Assembly (NCBI GenBank): GCA_034521445.1 | Contig: JAXHMM010000017.1 | Span: 210,928 to 274,927, forward strand | Direction of reading: 5' to 3' | Length of the DNA stretch: 64,000 bases | Source of the DNA: Balneolaceae bacterium | GTDB taxonomy: Bacteria; Bacteroidota; Rhodothermia; Balneolales; Balneolaceae | In this document: in pieces, positions 18,266-27,015 of the stretch | How the letters are laid out: each line of letters begins with the position of its first letter | How positions within the stretch are numbered: position 1 is the stretch's first letter | Position numbers and translations under genes: made by a program | Notes under the pieces: generated by a model | Databases searched by the model: none | What the model was told of the DNA's origin: nothing | What the model saw: only the letters and a program-made list of their open reading frames with translations

Positions 18266-18269
18266 CCCC

Positions 18270-18734
18270 ATGTCCGGCGAGTATCCGCTGCAACTGTTCA
18301 ACCGAAGCGGGACCGGCGTGCCGCTGACTCCGGCCTGTGCCCGCGAGGCTGCCCGTCTCGTTGAGAAAGGCGAAAACTGCCGCTTCTCCCTTCTGGAAAT
18401 TGTGTACGTGGACGAGGAGGCCATCCGTGAGATCAACCGGGAGTACCTTGACCGGACCTATGTGACCGACATCATCACCTTCCGCTACGATACGGGGGAG
18501 GAAGCCTCCCCCGCTGCCGAAACCAAGTCGGGAATTGAAGCCACTCTCTACTGCTGCGCATCCCGCATCGCCGAGCAGGCCGCCGATTACGGGGAGGGCG
18601 AGGGACGGGAATTCCGCCGCATACTGCTTCACGGACTGCTGCACCTGGCGGGCTACGGCGACGACACTCCCGCCCGCAAAAAGGAGATGACCCGCCGGGA
18701 GGAGCACTACCTGAGCATGCTGGACGACCGCTAA
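18270..18734 (+). CDS. ybeY: Endoribonuclease YbeY
   Basis: A 154-residue YbeY metallo-endoribonuclease acting in 16S rRNA 3'-end maturation and ribosome quality control. The metal-binding motif reads HGLLHLAGYGDD, with His121 and His125 in place but Asp131 where the third histidine of H-x3-H-x5-H is usual. An Asp at this point is also seen in Bacteroidota YbeY proteins, so the enzyme is probably functional. The DRTYVTDIITFRYD strand upstream is also typical. It is 4 bases from the preceding unknown gene and 32 bases before the DUF445 gene. Confidence 0.93.
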   Translation: MSGEYPLQLFNRSGTGVPLTPACAREAARLVEKGENCRFSLLEIVYVDEEAIREINREYLDRTYVTDIITFRYDTGEEASPAAETKSGIEATLYCCASRIAEQAADYGEGEGREFRRILLHGLLHLAGYGDDTPARKKEMTRREEHYLSMLDDR

Positions 18735-18766
18735 ACCCAGGCGGCCCGATTTCGTAGTACAAGCCT

Positions 18767-19942
18767 ATGGACAGCGACAATAACATGATACACGAGGAGG
18801 ATTCCGGCGAGACAGCCCTGGCCTCGGCCCGGGAGAAAACCCGGTTCTACGCAGGCCGGCTCTGGGAGATCATCCGCCGGCACAGCCGCATCGAAGAGCT
18901 GGGCGAACAGGCGACTCCCGGCGCAAGTCCCCTGGAGCGCTACCGTCACCACCGTCCCGGCCTGCTGACCGTGCTTTCGGCCGTACCCTGGCTCCTGGCC
19001 GGGTTCTTTGCATGTTCCTTCTTCTGGGATTTTCCCGGGATGAGCTGGACGGTATGGGGCTATACCCTCACCTTCTCCGGCCTGCTCAAAATCGTCAGCG
19101 TCAGCGGACTCATCGGCTACCTCACCAACTGGCTGGCCATCACCATGCTCTTCAAGCCCGCTGAAAAGCGTCCCCTGCTTGGACACGGGCTGGTCCCCGC
19201 CCAGAAGGACCGCATCGCCTACCGGCTGGCGCAGGCGGTATCGGAAGACCTGATCAACCCCGAGATTATCAAACGGCGCATTCACGAGTCGGGGGTCATC
19301 ACCCGCTACCGCGAGCAGTCCACCGAATACATCCGCGGGGTCATCGACAAGCCCGCCTTCCGCGCGGAGCTCAAGGAGTGGGTGGTGGCCTACGTAGACG
19401 AAATGATTGCCGACCCGGAGATCCGTACCGCCATGGCCCGTAAAATCATTCGCGAGATGGAGGATGCACTGGAGGGGAAGGCCATCGAGAAGGTAGCTCT
19501 CAGGGCCTACTCCTTTATTAAGGGACAGGAGATGCAGGAAATTGTCGAGGAGGCGCTGGTACGGCTTCCGGACTCCATCGAGGGCGCCCTCAACAAGACC
19601 GACGAGCTGCTCGACCGCCTCCCGGAAAAAATCGACGAGCACAGTGAGGCCATTGAAAACGTGGTTACTTCCCTGCTCTACAAGCTCATCAACCAACTGG
19701 ACGTACATGCCCTGGTGGAGGATAACCTGAGAAGGTACGACGACCGGGAGATCTCCCGTATCATCCGCGGGGCTACCAACGAGCAGCTTCGCTACATCCA
19801 GTACCTGGGCGCCGTACTGGGCATGGTGGGCGGATTCGTGATCTGGGAGCCGCTGCTGAGTGTGGCGGCCCTGTTGGCGCTGGGCGGACTGGTCCTGGGC
19901 GCCGACGCCCTGCTCTACCGATACGGAAAACGTAACCCGTAG
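18767..19942 (+). CDS. DUF445-family membrane protein
   Basis: A 391-residue DUF445 protein. Two N-terminal helices (LLTVLSAVPWLLAGFFACSFFW and LKIVSVSGLIGYLTNWLAITMLF) contain the family's GxxTNWLAIxMLF-P motif. A long helical soluble part follows (RIAYRLAQAVSEDLINPEIIKRR, DRLPEKIDEHSEAIENVVTSLLYKLI), and then a C-terminal hairpin of two helices (about 345-385). DUF445 proteins have no proven function. Third gene of the operon; it converges with the amidase gene with only 10 bases between. Confidence 0.88.
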   Translation: MDSDNNMIHEEDSGETALASAREKTRFYAGRLWEIIRRHSRIEELGEQATPGASPLERYRHHRPGLLTVLSAVPWLLAGFFACSFFWDFPGMSWTVWGYTLTFSGLLKIVSVSGLIGYLTNWLAITMLFKPAEKRPLLGHGLVPAQKDRIAYRLAQAVSEDLINPEIIKRRIHESGVITRYREQSTEYIRGVIDKPAFRAELKEWVVAYVDEMIADPEIRTAMARKIIREMEDALEGKAIEKVALRAYSFIKGQEMQEIVEEALVRLPDSIEGALNKTDELLDRLPEKIDEHSEAIENVVTSLLYKLINQLDVHALVEDNLRRYDDREISRIIRGATNEQLRYIQYLGAVLGMVGGFVIWEPLLSVAALLALGGLVLGADALLYRYGKRNP

Positions 19943-19952
19943 CCGGTCCTTC

Positions 19953-20768
19953 CTACAGCCTGCGGTGTTTCAGCGAGGGAAGGGCGCGGCGCACCTCTTC
20001 CAGGCGGACCGGGTCCAGCTCCGCGACGGCCATGCCTGTCCCCTCGGGTTTTTCGGCCGATATCTCCCCCCAGGGGTCCGCTATCAGGGCGTGTCCGAAA
20101 GTATGCCGGTTATCCCCGTGCCGCCCGTGCTGGGCGGCGGCCACCACCCAGCAGGTGTTCTCGATGGCGCGGGCGCGCAGCAGCGGGTGCCAGTGCGCCT
20201 GACCGGTGGTGCGGGTAAAGGCCGAGGGCACCAGCAGCATCTGGGCCCCGCGGTCCGAGAGCGCGCGGTAGAGCTCGGGAAAACGCAGGTCGTAGCAGAC
20301 CGAAAGGCCCACAGCGCCCGTTTCGGGATCTTCCGACACCGTCGGTCCCCCCTGCCCCGGCGCGATGAAGTCCGATTCCCGGTAGGACTCTCCACCGGGC
20401 AGATCCACGTCAAACAGGTGCATCTTGTCGTAGGAGGCGCGCAGCTCCCCGTCGGGTCCCACCAGCTCCGAGCGTGCGAAGATCAGTCCCCCGGGCGCCC
20501 CATCCGGCTCGGGATAGGTGCCTCCGGCAATCCAGATATCAAATTCCGCGGATGTTTCCCGCAGGAAGGCGCGGCTGCGCGAGGCAATCTCCGCCGCCCG
20601 CCCGGCGCGTTCCTCCGGGCGCGCCATCCAGGAGAAGTTTTCGGGGAGGCAGGCCATGCGGCAGCCCTCGAAGGCGGCCTGGCGCACCAGCCGGTAGGCC
20701 TGGTCCAGGTTGTAGTCCAGGTCGGGCTGGCTGTTCATCTGCAGGGCGGCAACCTTCAAAGTCTTCAA
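19953..20768 (-). CDS. Carbon-nitrogen hydrolase (Nit1-like amidase)
   Basis: A 271-residue nitrilase-superfamily amidase with the full triad Glu43 (LPENF), Lys115 (YDKMHLFDV) and Cys158 (VCYDLRFPELYR). The KMHLFDVDLPGG and LRARAIENTCWVVAAAQHG blocks place it closest to Nit1/YafV-like enzymes such as deaminated glutathione amidase. The N-terminus is odd. Both possible starts (TTG at 20768 and TTG at 20759) lie inside an AAGTC repeat array, so residues MKTLK are repeat-derived, and no Shine-Dalgarno sequence precedes them. Converges with the DUF445 gene. Confidence 0.9.
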   Translation of the reverse strand: MKTLKVAALQMNSQPDLDYNLDQAYRLVRQAAFEGCRMACLPENFSWMARPEERAGRAAEIASRSRAFLRETSAEFDIWIAGGTYPEPDGAPGGLIFARSELVGPDGELRASYDKMHLFDVDLPGGESYRESDFIAPGQGGPTVSEDPETGAVGLSVCYDLRFPELYRALSDRGAQMLLVPSAFTRTTGQAHWHPLLRARAIENTCWVVAAAQHGRHGDNRHTFGHALIADPWGEISAEKPEGTGMAVAELDPVRLEEVRRALPSLKHRRL

Positions 20769-20854
20769 AGTCGGAAAGTCTTAAAGTCAGAAAGTCTTGA
20801 AGTCGGAAAGTCGGGGAGTCGGTAAGTCCAGAAGTCCTAGAAGTCCTAAAGTAA
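20755..20854 (+). repeat. AAGTC 8-bp tandem array, locus A
   Basis: About 12 consecutive degenerate units of the form NNRAAGTC (for example ttcaaagtc, ggaaagtc, ttaaagtc, agaaagtc, ttgaagtc, ggggagtc, ggtaagtc), mostly 8 bases long and a few 9. The array begins inside the 5' end of the minus-strand amidase gene and ends against a terminator hairpin. The same unit variants occur in the arrays near 41.0 and 44.7 kb. Confidence 0.9.
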
Positions 20855-20856
20855 GA

Positions 20857-20887
20857 AAGGCCGTCCCGAGAGTCACGGGACGGCCTT
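20857..20887 (-). terminator. Rho-independent terminator after the amidohydrolase operon
   Basis: Perfect 12-bp stem AAGGCCGTCCCG / CGGGACGGCCTT with a 7-base loop, followed on the minus strand by TCTTACTTTAGG. The plus-strand flank (ATATCTTTTATT) is also T-rich, so it may work both ways. It ends the minus-strand amidohydrolase transcript that stops at 20929. Confidence 0.85.
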
Positions 20888-20928
20888 ATATCTTTTATTC
20901 CTGTTGCGCCATGGCGCAGGCGGACGCG

Positions 20929-22263
20929 TCAGTTGCGCTCGCCGGCCACTCCGCGGTCCAGAAACTGCTCGTAAAGTTTCATATGGCGGTCGGTCATCGG
21001 AATCTTGAATCCCTCGATCCAGACCTGCTCCACCTGAGAAAGCGGCTCGAAGGGATCGCCGTTCACGATGAAGAGGTTCGCCTGTTTGCCCTCCTCGATG
21101 CTTCCGAGGCGGTCGCCCACGCCGAAGATCTCGGCGGGGTTAATGGTTACGGCTTTCAGCGCCTCCTCAATGCCCATGCCGTAGGTGGCGGCGTAGCCGG
21201 CGTTGAAAGGCAGGTTGCGCGTGTTCTCCACGTCACCGGCTGTGATGGCTACTTTCACGCCCGCTTCGGCCAGCTTGCCGGCGTTCTGGTAGGCGGTCTG
21301 GTAGTTGAACCAGCCGTGGCTGGGGGTACTCAGTACCGGTCCCACAACGGCGGGCAGGCCTGATTCGGCAATCTCGTCGGCCACCAGCCAGCCCTCGTCC
21401 ACACCCGCCAGTATGAAGCGAATGCCGCGCTCCTCCATGGCGGTGGTCCATTCGATCACCTCCAGGATGTCGCGGGAGTCGTTCACCGCGATGGCTACAG
21501 GGATCTCCCCGTTAATAACAGGGCGCATGGCCTCCAGATCGGGCACCTTGTCGGGCTGCTCCTTGCCGGCGGGACTCTGCTCCCAGGCGTTCATCATCTC
21601 ATTGTAGGCGAAGGCACGGTCCCAGTAGTCCTGTATATCCTGCACATTCTCCTCGTACTGCTCCCGTATCTGCTGCTCGGAGCGGTTGTCCCACCAGCCA
21701 CCCCCCGTGGATGAGGGCCAGTCGTGCACCAGCGCCGCGCGCTGCAGCACAGCCATGGAGTCGGGTGAGTTGCCGTAAAGGTCGATGAGGGTGGCCATGC
21801 CTGGAATGGTGCCGCCGCCCGGGGGCGAAATCACCGTAGTGATGCCGTTGGTGCGCGTCACCGGGATGGCGGCGCTGTGGGGATTGATGGCGGTAAAGGC
21901 CATCACATGGGGCTTGAACTCGCCGATTTCGTTGGCGTCCACCGTTACCGGCACGGCGCTGACCTCAATCAGGCCCAGTCCCCCGGTGCCTGCGTCGATG
22001 AATCCGGGATAGATCCTTTTGCCGGCCGCATCGATGCGCTGGTAGCCGGCAGGCACGGTGACGTTCTGTCCCACCGCGGTTATGGTCTTGCCGTCGATAA
22101 GCACGGTACCGCCCTCGATCACGCCGTCGGTGACGGTGTAGATATCGGCGCCCGTGATGGCGAACTGCCCGAACTCGGGCTTCTCGGGAATCTGGGCGAT
22201 GGCGGCGCCCGCCGTGAGGCAGATGGCCATCAGTGTAAGCGTTAGCTGTTTGAATGCCTTCAT
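20929..22263 (-). CDS. Exported amidohydrolase, third of three
   Basis: A 444-residue amidohydrolase-superfamily protein with a signal peptide (MKAFKQLTLTLMAICLTAGAAIAQ). It has the N-terminal composite beta domain (GADIYTVTDGVIEGGTVLIDGKTITAVGQ), FIDAGTGGLGL where metal-binding HxH enzymes have GxIDxHxH, and the C-terminal ALKAVTINPAEIFGVGDRLGSIEEGKQANLFIVNGDP block. The HxH metal motif after the first strand is absent (FIDAGTG), so activity may be altered or lost. Closest in look to imidazolonepropionase/Xaa-Pro-like exported amidohydrolases of Bacteroidota. 26 bases downstream of the second paralogue; ends at a strong terminator. Confidence 0.88.
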   Translation of the reverse strand: MKAFKQLTLTLMAICLTAGAAIAQIPEKPEFGQFAITGADIYTVTDGVIEGGTVLIDGKTITAVGQNVTVPAGYQRIDAAGKRIYPGFIDAGTGGLGLIEVSAVPVTVDANEIGEFKPHVMAFTAINPHSAAIPVTRTNGITTVISPPGGGTIPGMATLIDLYGNSPDSMAVLQRAALVHDWPSSTGGGWWDNRSEQQIREQYEENVQDIQDYWDRAFAYNEMMNAWEQSPAGKEQPDKVPDLEAMRPVINGEIPVAIAVNDSRDILEVIEWTTAMEERGIRFILAGVDEGWLVADEIAESGLPAVVGPVLSTPSHGWFNYQTAYQNAGKLAEAGVKVAITAGDVENTRNLPFNAGYAATYGMGIEEALKAVTINPAEIFGVGDRLGSIEEGKQANLFIVNGDPFEPLSQVEQVWIEGFKIPMTDRHMKLYEQFLDRGVAGERN

Positions 22264-22289
22264 AGTAATGCGTCCTTTAAATTTAATTC

Positions 22290-23705
22290 TTACTTGGAGG
22301 AGGATTCCCCGAAGAGGTAGAACACTTCGGTGTCCCTCATGCAGGAGTCGAAGTGGCGTCCGCCGGAAATCAGCGCATTCCTGCCGGGCTCGAAGCCGGT
22401 GTGCTCATTTTCGGTGGTCGGGCTGATCTCGATGCGCATATCGTCGGGATCCTCTTCCCGGTCGAAGTATTTGACTCCGTCCACAAAGGTCTTCTCATTG
22501 ATGCTGTAGATGCTCAGCGGGTGGCCGCTCCAGATGGAAACGTCGCCGTGCTTGCCCTCCTCCAGACTGCCCACCTTGTCGTCCACGCCCAACTGGTGTG
22601 CCGGGTTGATGGTGATCATGCGCAGAGCGTCGTTTTCGGAGGTGCTTCCGTAGCGTACGGTCTTGGCCGCCTCATGGTTGAGGTGGCGGATAAGCTCACC
22701 GCTGTCGGAGTTGATGCTCACATTCACATCGTTGGCATTCAGGATGGAAGCGTTGTAGGCGGTCGAGTAGTAGACCTCGAATTTGTAGGCCCACCAGTCG
22801 GCGAAGACCGAGGCGTGAGCACCATTTTTGCGCAGTTCAGTGGCCACCTTGAAGGCCTCGTTGCCATGAGTAAAGGTGTAGTTCTCCACGCCGTAGTCGT
22901 TGAAGACGCGCATGATCATGAGGATTTCATCGGCCCGATAGGAGTGAATGTGCACCAGGATTTCCCCGTTAAGGATATCTGCAACCGTCTCAAGCTGCAC
23001 GTTGCGGGGCACCGGTTTGGGAGCGGGTCCGTTGCCGTTTTCGTAGGCCTCGCGTGCCGCCAGGTACTCCTCGCGGTTGCGCTCATGATCCAGGGCTTCG
23101 TCGAACTTCATGCGGATGATCTGCTCAACGCCCATCCGCGTGCGGGGCATGATGCCGCGTCCCTGTCCGTGTACACGGGTGGGATTTTCCCCCAGGGCGA
23201 ACTTGATGGTGCGCGGTGCGTCCTGGAACTTGAGTCCCTCCTGGTCCTGCCCATAGCGAAGCTTGAGGGTCTCCGACTCGCCGCCGATTACGTTGGCCGA
23301 GCCGTGCAGCAGGTGGATGGAAGTCACGCCCCCGGCCAGTGCCCGGTAGATGCTGACATCGTTGGGGTCGATGGAGTCGCCCATTTTCACCTGTGCGGTG
23401 ACAGGGCTGGAGGCGTCGTTGATGTCCACGCCGGCAATGTGCGAGTGCGCATCGAGGATGCCGGGCATGACGTATTTGCCGGTGGCGTCCACTACGGCCA
23501 CGCCGCTGGGCGTGCTCAGGTTCTGCCCGATTTGGGTGATGATGCCGTCCTCGATCAGAACGTCGGTGTTCTCCATCACACCGTCAGTAATGGTAAGTAC
23601 AGTTCCTCCCTTGATGTGGACCGAGCCGGTGGGCTGGCCGAATCCGACCGCCGTGAGGCAGGCCAGGAGGAGAGTAAGCATTAGTTTCTTCATGGCTCTG
23701 TTCAT
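22290..23705 (-). CDS. Exported amidohydrolase, second of three
   Basis: A 471-residue amidohydrolase with signal peptide (MKKLMLTLLLACLTAVGFGQ). The metal motif is intact: VMPGILDAHSHIAGVD gives D-x-H-x-H. Later metal ligands are likely in VHIHSYRADEI and YTFTHGNEAFK. C-terminal block MITINPAHQLGVDDKVGSLEEGKHGDVSIWSG. This is the best catalytic candidate of the three and probably the active member. Two ATGs (23705 and 23693) are possible; the second starts exactly at the signal peptide. 13 bases after the first paralogue. Substrate unknown; peptidase- or imidazolone-type chemistry is plausible. Confidence 0.9.
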   Translation of the reverse strand: MNRAMKKLMLTLLLACLTAVGFGQPTGSVHIKGGTVLTITDGVMENTDVLIEDGIITQIGQNLSTPSGVAVVDATGKYVMPGILDAHSHIAGVDINDASSPVTAQVKMGDSIDPNDVSIYRALAGGVTSIHLLHGSANVIGGESETLKLRYGQDQEGLKFQDAPRTIKFALGENPTRVHGQGRGIMPRTRMGVEQIIRMKFDEALDHERNREEYLAAREAYENGNGPAPKPVPRNVQLETVADILNGEILVHIHSYRADEILMIMRVFNDYGVENYTFTHGNEAFKVATELRKNGAHASVFADWWAYKFEVYYSTAYNASILNANDVNVSINSDSGELIRHLNHEAAKTVRYGSTSENDALRMITINPAHQLGVDDKVGSLEEGKHGDVSIWSGHPLSIYSINEKTFVDGVKYFDREEDPDDMRIEISPTTENEHTGFEPGRNALISGGRHFDSCMRDTEVFYLFGESSSK

Positions 23706-23718
23706 CCTTGAATGGTCA

Positions 23719-25068
23719 TTAATCGTTGTGCTCGATGAGCGATCCGTCGGAGACGGTGTAGAGGGCCTCGGCGTCCTCGGACGTAAAGGCGTCGCTCATA
23801 ACGCTGAAGCTTGCCACGCGTCCGGTGGTAAGATCACCCAGGGCCCCGGAGGCGTTCAGAATCTCCGCGGTATGTACGGTGAGCAGCTGAAGCAGCTCAT
23901 CTTCGCCCATCTGCCCGTGCTCCAGCAGGGTGGCCATATGGCCCTTGAGGTCGCCCAGTCCGGTGCCCGCCGTGGCGAATCCGACCTCAACGCCGGCGTC
24001 CATCAGCGTGCGGATATTTCGCACCGCCTCGAGGTAGGCATTCCACTGTTTGTCGCGGAACTCCTGGTCGGCGTCGGTGAGCTCTTCGCCGGAGTCGCCT
24101 TCCTCCTCGTCAGAGTGCCATTCGGGCTCGTCGGGGAAGTCGACAGAGGCCAGCACGGGAATGCCGCGCCGGTTCAGCTCGTCAGCCACTTTCCAGGCGC
24201 CCAGGCCGGAGACGATGACCGCCTCGAAGCCCAGCTCATCCTGCAGCTTAAAGACGCGCTCGATATTCTCCTTGGAGTCCACCTTGAAAAAGACGCGTTG
24301 TTCGCCGTCCATGACCGGGACCATGGCCTCCAGCTGAGGCTCGTGATCGGGCGGGGAGAGCTGCGAGGCGTTGGAAGCGTAGTAGGTCTGCCAGTCGCGG
24401 TGCGCCTCGGCATCGTACCAGAGCTGATGCATCCGGGAGACCACCCCCATGGTCGTGCCGGGGAAGACGCCGTCGGAGTCCTCGAACTGCATCTGCATGC
24501 CCGTGCCCCCCATAAAGAGATCTCCGGTTTCCAGCTGCGTTTTAAGTAAGAACAGGTCGGTCTGTCCGGGGACCATATAACCTCGGGCGGCCATATTGCC
24601 AGAGGTGATTCCGTGCTGCAAGGCCGAAGCGAGGTTGTCGGAATCCATCGTAAGAACCTCGCGGGCCCGGCGGTCCGGCCGGATGCCTGCGCGCACCATG
24701 GTGGGAGAGCCGCGATAGCGCGGGGTCTCGTCGAAGTCGATGGCTTCGGGGCTGCTCCATTCGGCGTAGCCGTCCAGGAAGCCCGGATAGACGTGCAGGG
24801 AGTCACCCCCGTCGGTCACCAGGGCGTCGAAGGGAATGGTTACGTTGCTGCCCATGGCTTCGACCACCCCGCCCCGCCAGACGATGGTTCCACTCTCGAC
24901 GGTGCTGCCGTCGGCGAGATGGATAGTTACGTTGTCGAAGGCCCGGGCTGGCAGACCGGAGTTGTCGTTGTCAGGTGCCTGTGACTGGGGCGGAAACTGG
25001 GCCTGGGCGGCGGCAGCCAGTCCGACCATCACAAGCAGTACAGGTAGCATGCTGAGTACTCGCTTCAT
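23719..25068 (-). CDS. Exported amidohydrolase, first of three
   Basis: A 449-residue exported amidohydrolase-like protein (signal MKRVLSMLPVLLVMVGLAAAAQAQ). It has the N-terminal beta-sandwich (FDNVTIHLADGSTVESGTIVWRGGVVEAMG) and VYPGFLDGYAEWSSPE where GxxDxHxH is expected, so the metal histidines are missing. The C-terminal half (TVHTAEILNASGALGDLTTGRVASFSVMSD) keeps the fold. Like the third member it may be non-catalytic and act as a partner of the second, an arrangement of consecutive 'amidohydrolase' genes often seen in Bacteroidota. An in-frame ATG at 25119 is rejected because it buries the signal peptide. Confidence 0.85.
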   Translation of the reverse strand: MKRVLSMLPVLLVMVGLAAAAQAQFPPQSQAPDNDNSGLPARAFDNVTIHLADGSTVESGTIVWRGGVVEAMGSNVTIPFDALVTDGGDSLHVYPGFLDGYAEWSSPEAIDFDETPRYRGSPTMVRAGIRPDRRAREVLTMDSDNLASALQHGITSGNMAARGYMVPGQTDLFLLKTQLETGDLFMGGTGMQMQFEDSDGVFPGTTMGVVSRMHQLWYDAEAHRDWQTYYASNASQLSPPDHEPQLEAMVPVMDGEQRVFFKVDSKENIERVFKLQDELGFEAVIVSGLGAWKVADELNRRGIPVLASVDFPDEPEWHSDEEEGDSGEELTDADQEFRDKQWNAYLEAVRNIRTLMDAGVEVGFATAGTGLGDLKGHMATLLEHGQMGEDELLQLLTVHTAEILNASGALGDLTTGRVASFSVMSDAFTSEDAEALYTVSDGSLIEHND

Positions 25069-25232
25069 GTGCACCGGTGTGGTTGGTTCAGGTTTAAAAA
25101 CCAAGTACGTACTTTTCACGGACTAATGAAAAGAGCTAAACAATAAAATATGTAAACGGACCCCATCCATGGCACAGAATCGTTGATTTATCGGCCCCTT
25201 GAGAAGCAAGAGCGGGGCCTGGCGCCCACCGC

Positions 25233-26858
25233 TCATACCTGCATCACGCCGGTCTTGAATTCGGGGATGTCGGGGTTGTGGTTGGCGCAGGCGATAGCCT
25301 CGGAGACGCGTTCCCGGGTTTCCACGGGATTAATAATCTCATCCACCCACATGCGGGCGGCGGCGTAGCGCACGTCGGTCTGCTCTTCGTATCGCTCGCG
25401 TATCTCCCGCATGATCTGCTGCTCTTCCTCCTCCGTAATCTCTTCGCCTTTTTTCTTGAGGGAGGAGACGCGGATCTGCGTCAATACCTTGGCCGCCTGG
25501 GTGCCCCCCATGACGGCGATCTGCGCCGACGGCCAGGCGTAGATAAAACGCGGATCGTAGGCGCGTCCGCACATGGCATAGTTGCCCGCCCCGTAGCTGT
25601 TGCCGACAATGACGGTGATTTTGGGCACGGTGCTGTTGGCCACGGCGTTGACCATTTTGGCCCCGTCCTTGATGATGCCGCCGTGCTCGCTGCGCTTGCC
25701 GATCATAAAACCGGAGACATCCTGCAGGAAAAGAATGGGGATTTTCTTCTGGTTGCAATTCATGACAAAACGGGCCGCCTTGTCGGCCGAGTCGGAGTAG
25801 ATCACCCCGCCGATCTGCATCTCGCCCTGCTTGTTGCGTACCACTTTGCGCTGGTTGGCCACCACGCCCACGCTCCAGCCGTCGATGCGGGCGAAGCCGG
25901 TCACAAGAGTCTGCCCGTAACCCTTTTTGAATTCGGTAAAGCTGCCGGCGTCGATAATCCCTTTGAGTAAGTCGTGCACATCATACGGTTTGGTACGGTC
26001 GTCGGGCAGGATGTCGAGCAGTTCGACGGGGTCGGTCTCGGGCTCACTGGGCTCGGCCCGGTTGAAGCCCGCCGTGTCGAAGGGCCCCAGCTTGCCGACC
26101 AGGTCGCGCACGGTGGACAGGCACTCCTCGTCGTCTTCCATCTTGTAGTCGGTCACCCCGCTGATCTCTGTATGGGTGGTGGCCCCGCCGAGGGTTTCGT
26201 TGTCCACCTCCTCGCCTATGGCGGCTTTCACCAGGTAGCTGCCTGCCAGAAAGACGCTGCCCGTGCCATCCACGATCAGCGCCTCGTCGCTCATGATGGG
26301 CAGGTAGGCCCCGCCCGCCACGCAGCTGCCCATGATGGCGGCGATCTGTGGGATGCCGCGGGCGCTGAGCACGGCGTTGTTGCGGAAAATGCGGCCAAAG
26401 TGCTCCTTGTCCGGAAAAATCTCGTCCTGCATGGGCAGGTAAACCCCGGCCGAGTCGACCAGGTAGAGGATGGGCAGGTGGTTTTCAAGGGCGATCTCCT
26501 GGGCACGCAGGTTCTTCTTGGCGGTGATGGGGAACCATGCGCCCGCCTTGACTGTGGCGTCGTTGGCCACGACGATGCAGCGACGTCCGCTCACCTTGCC
26601 AACGCCCATGATCACCCCGCCGGCCGGGCAACCTCCCTCCTCCTCGTACATTCCGTGGCCGGCCCAAATTCCCAGCTCGTAGAACCTGGCGTCCTCATCC
26701 ACCAGCCGTTCCACGCGCTCCCTGGCGGTCATCTTGCCTTTGTTATGTTGTTTGGCCACACGTTTATCGCCCCCTCCCCTGCGTATTTCCTGCTGGGTCT
26801 CGTTAATCTGCTTTATCATCTCCTGGAGGGAAGGCATCTGGGAGGCGTTGGAGCTCAT
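25233..26858 (-). CDS. Acyl-CoA carboxylase, carboxyltransferase (beta) subunit
   Basis: A 541-residue biotin-dependent carboxyltransferase. It carries both crotonase-like halves: N half with TARERVERLVDEDARFYE, GGVIMGVGKVSGRRCIVVAND and SGVYLP-like VDSAGVYLPMQ; C half with QDVSGFMIGKRSEHGGIIKDGAKMV and GNSYGAGNYAMCGRAYDPRFIYAWPSAQIAVMGG in parts. The AWP and MCGRAYDP signature resembles methylcrotonoyl-CoA or related carboxylases rather than propionyl-CoA carboxylase. No biotin carboxylase subunit is adjacent. The ATG at 26858 starts the conserved domain; an upstream in-frame start at 26933 adds unconserved residues. A CTTTG-N17-TTATTTTG sequence around 26906-26935 could be its promoter. Confidence 0.92.
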   Translation of the reverse strand: MSSNASQMPSLQEMIKQINETQQEIRRGGGDKRVAKQHNKGKMTARERVERLVDEDARFYELGIWAGHGMYEEEGGCPAGGVIMGVGKVSGRRCIVVANDATVKAGAWFPITAKKNLRAQEIALENHLPILYLVDSAGVYLPMQDEIFPDKEHFGRIFRNNAVLSARGIPQIAAIMGSCVAGGAYLPIMSDEALIVDGTGSVFLAGSYLVKAAIGEEVDNETLGGATTHTEISGVTDYKMEDDEECLSTVRDLVGKLGPFDTAGFNRAEPSEPETDPVELLDILPDDRTKPYDVHDLLKGIIDAGSFTEFKKGYGQTLVTGFARIDGWSVGVVANQRKVVRNKQGEMQIGGVIYSDSADKAARFVMNCNQKKIPILFLQDVSGFMIGKRSEHGGIIKDGAKMVNAVANSTVPKITVIVGNSYGAGNYAMCGRAYDPRFIYAWPSAQIAVMGGTQAAKVLTQIRVSSLKKKGEEITEEEEQQIMREIRERYEEQTDVRYAAARMWVDEIINPVETRERVSEAIACANHNPDIPEFKTGVMQV

Positions 26859-27015
26859 GGCGGGGTGAATTTTGAAGGGTAATAGTTTTGTTTTAAAAGC
26901 GTTTCCAAAATAACGAATTTTGACACAGCTCAAAGAACAGGCGACCGCCTGTGCCGGAAGACCTCCGGCGGACCGGGGCCCGTCCCCGCTCTCGTACAGC
27001 CATCACCCTGACAAA

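Noticed and set aside
18630..18670. Inactive YbeY because of the Asp in place of the third His
   Set aside because: The same Asp occurs in Bacteroidota YbeY proteins, so loss of activity cannot be concluded.
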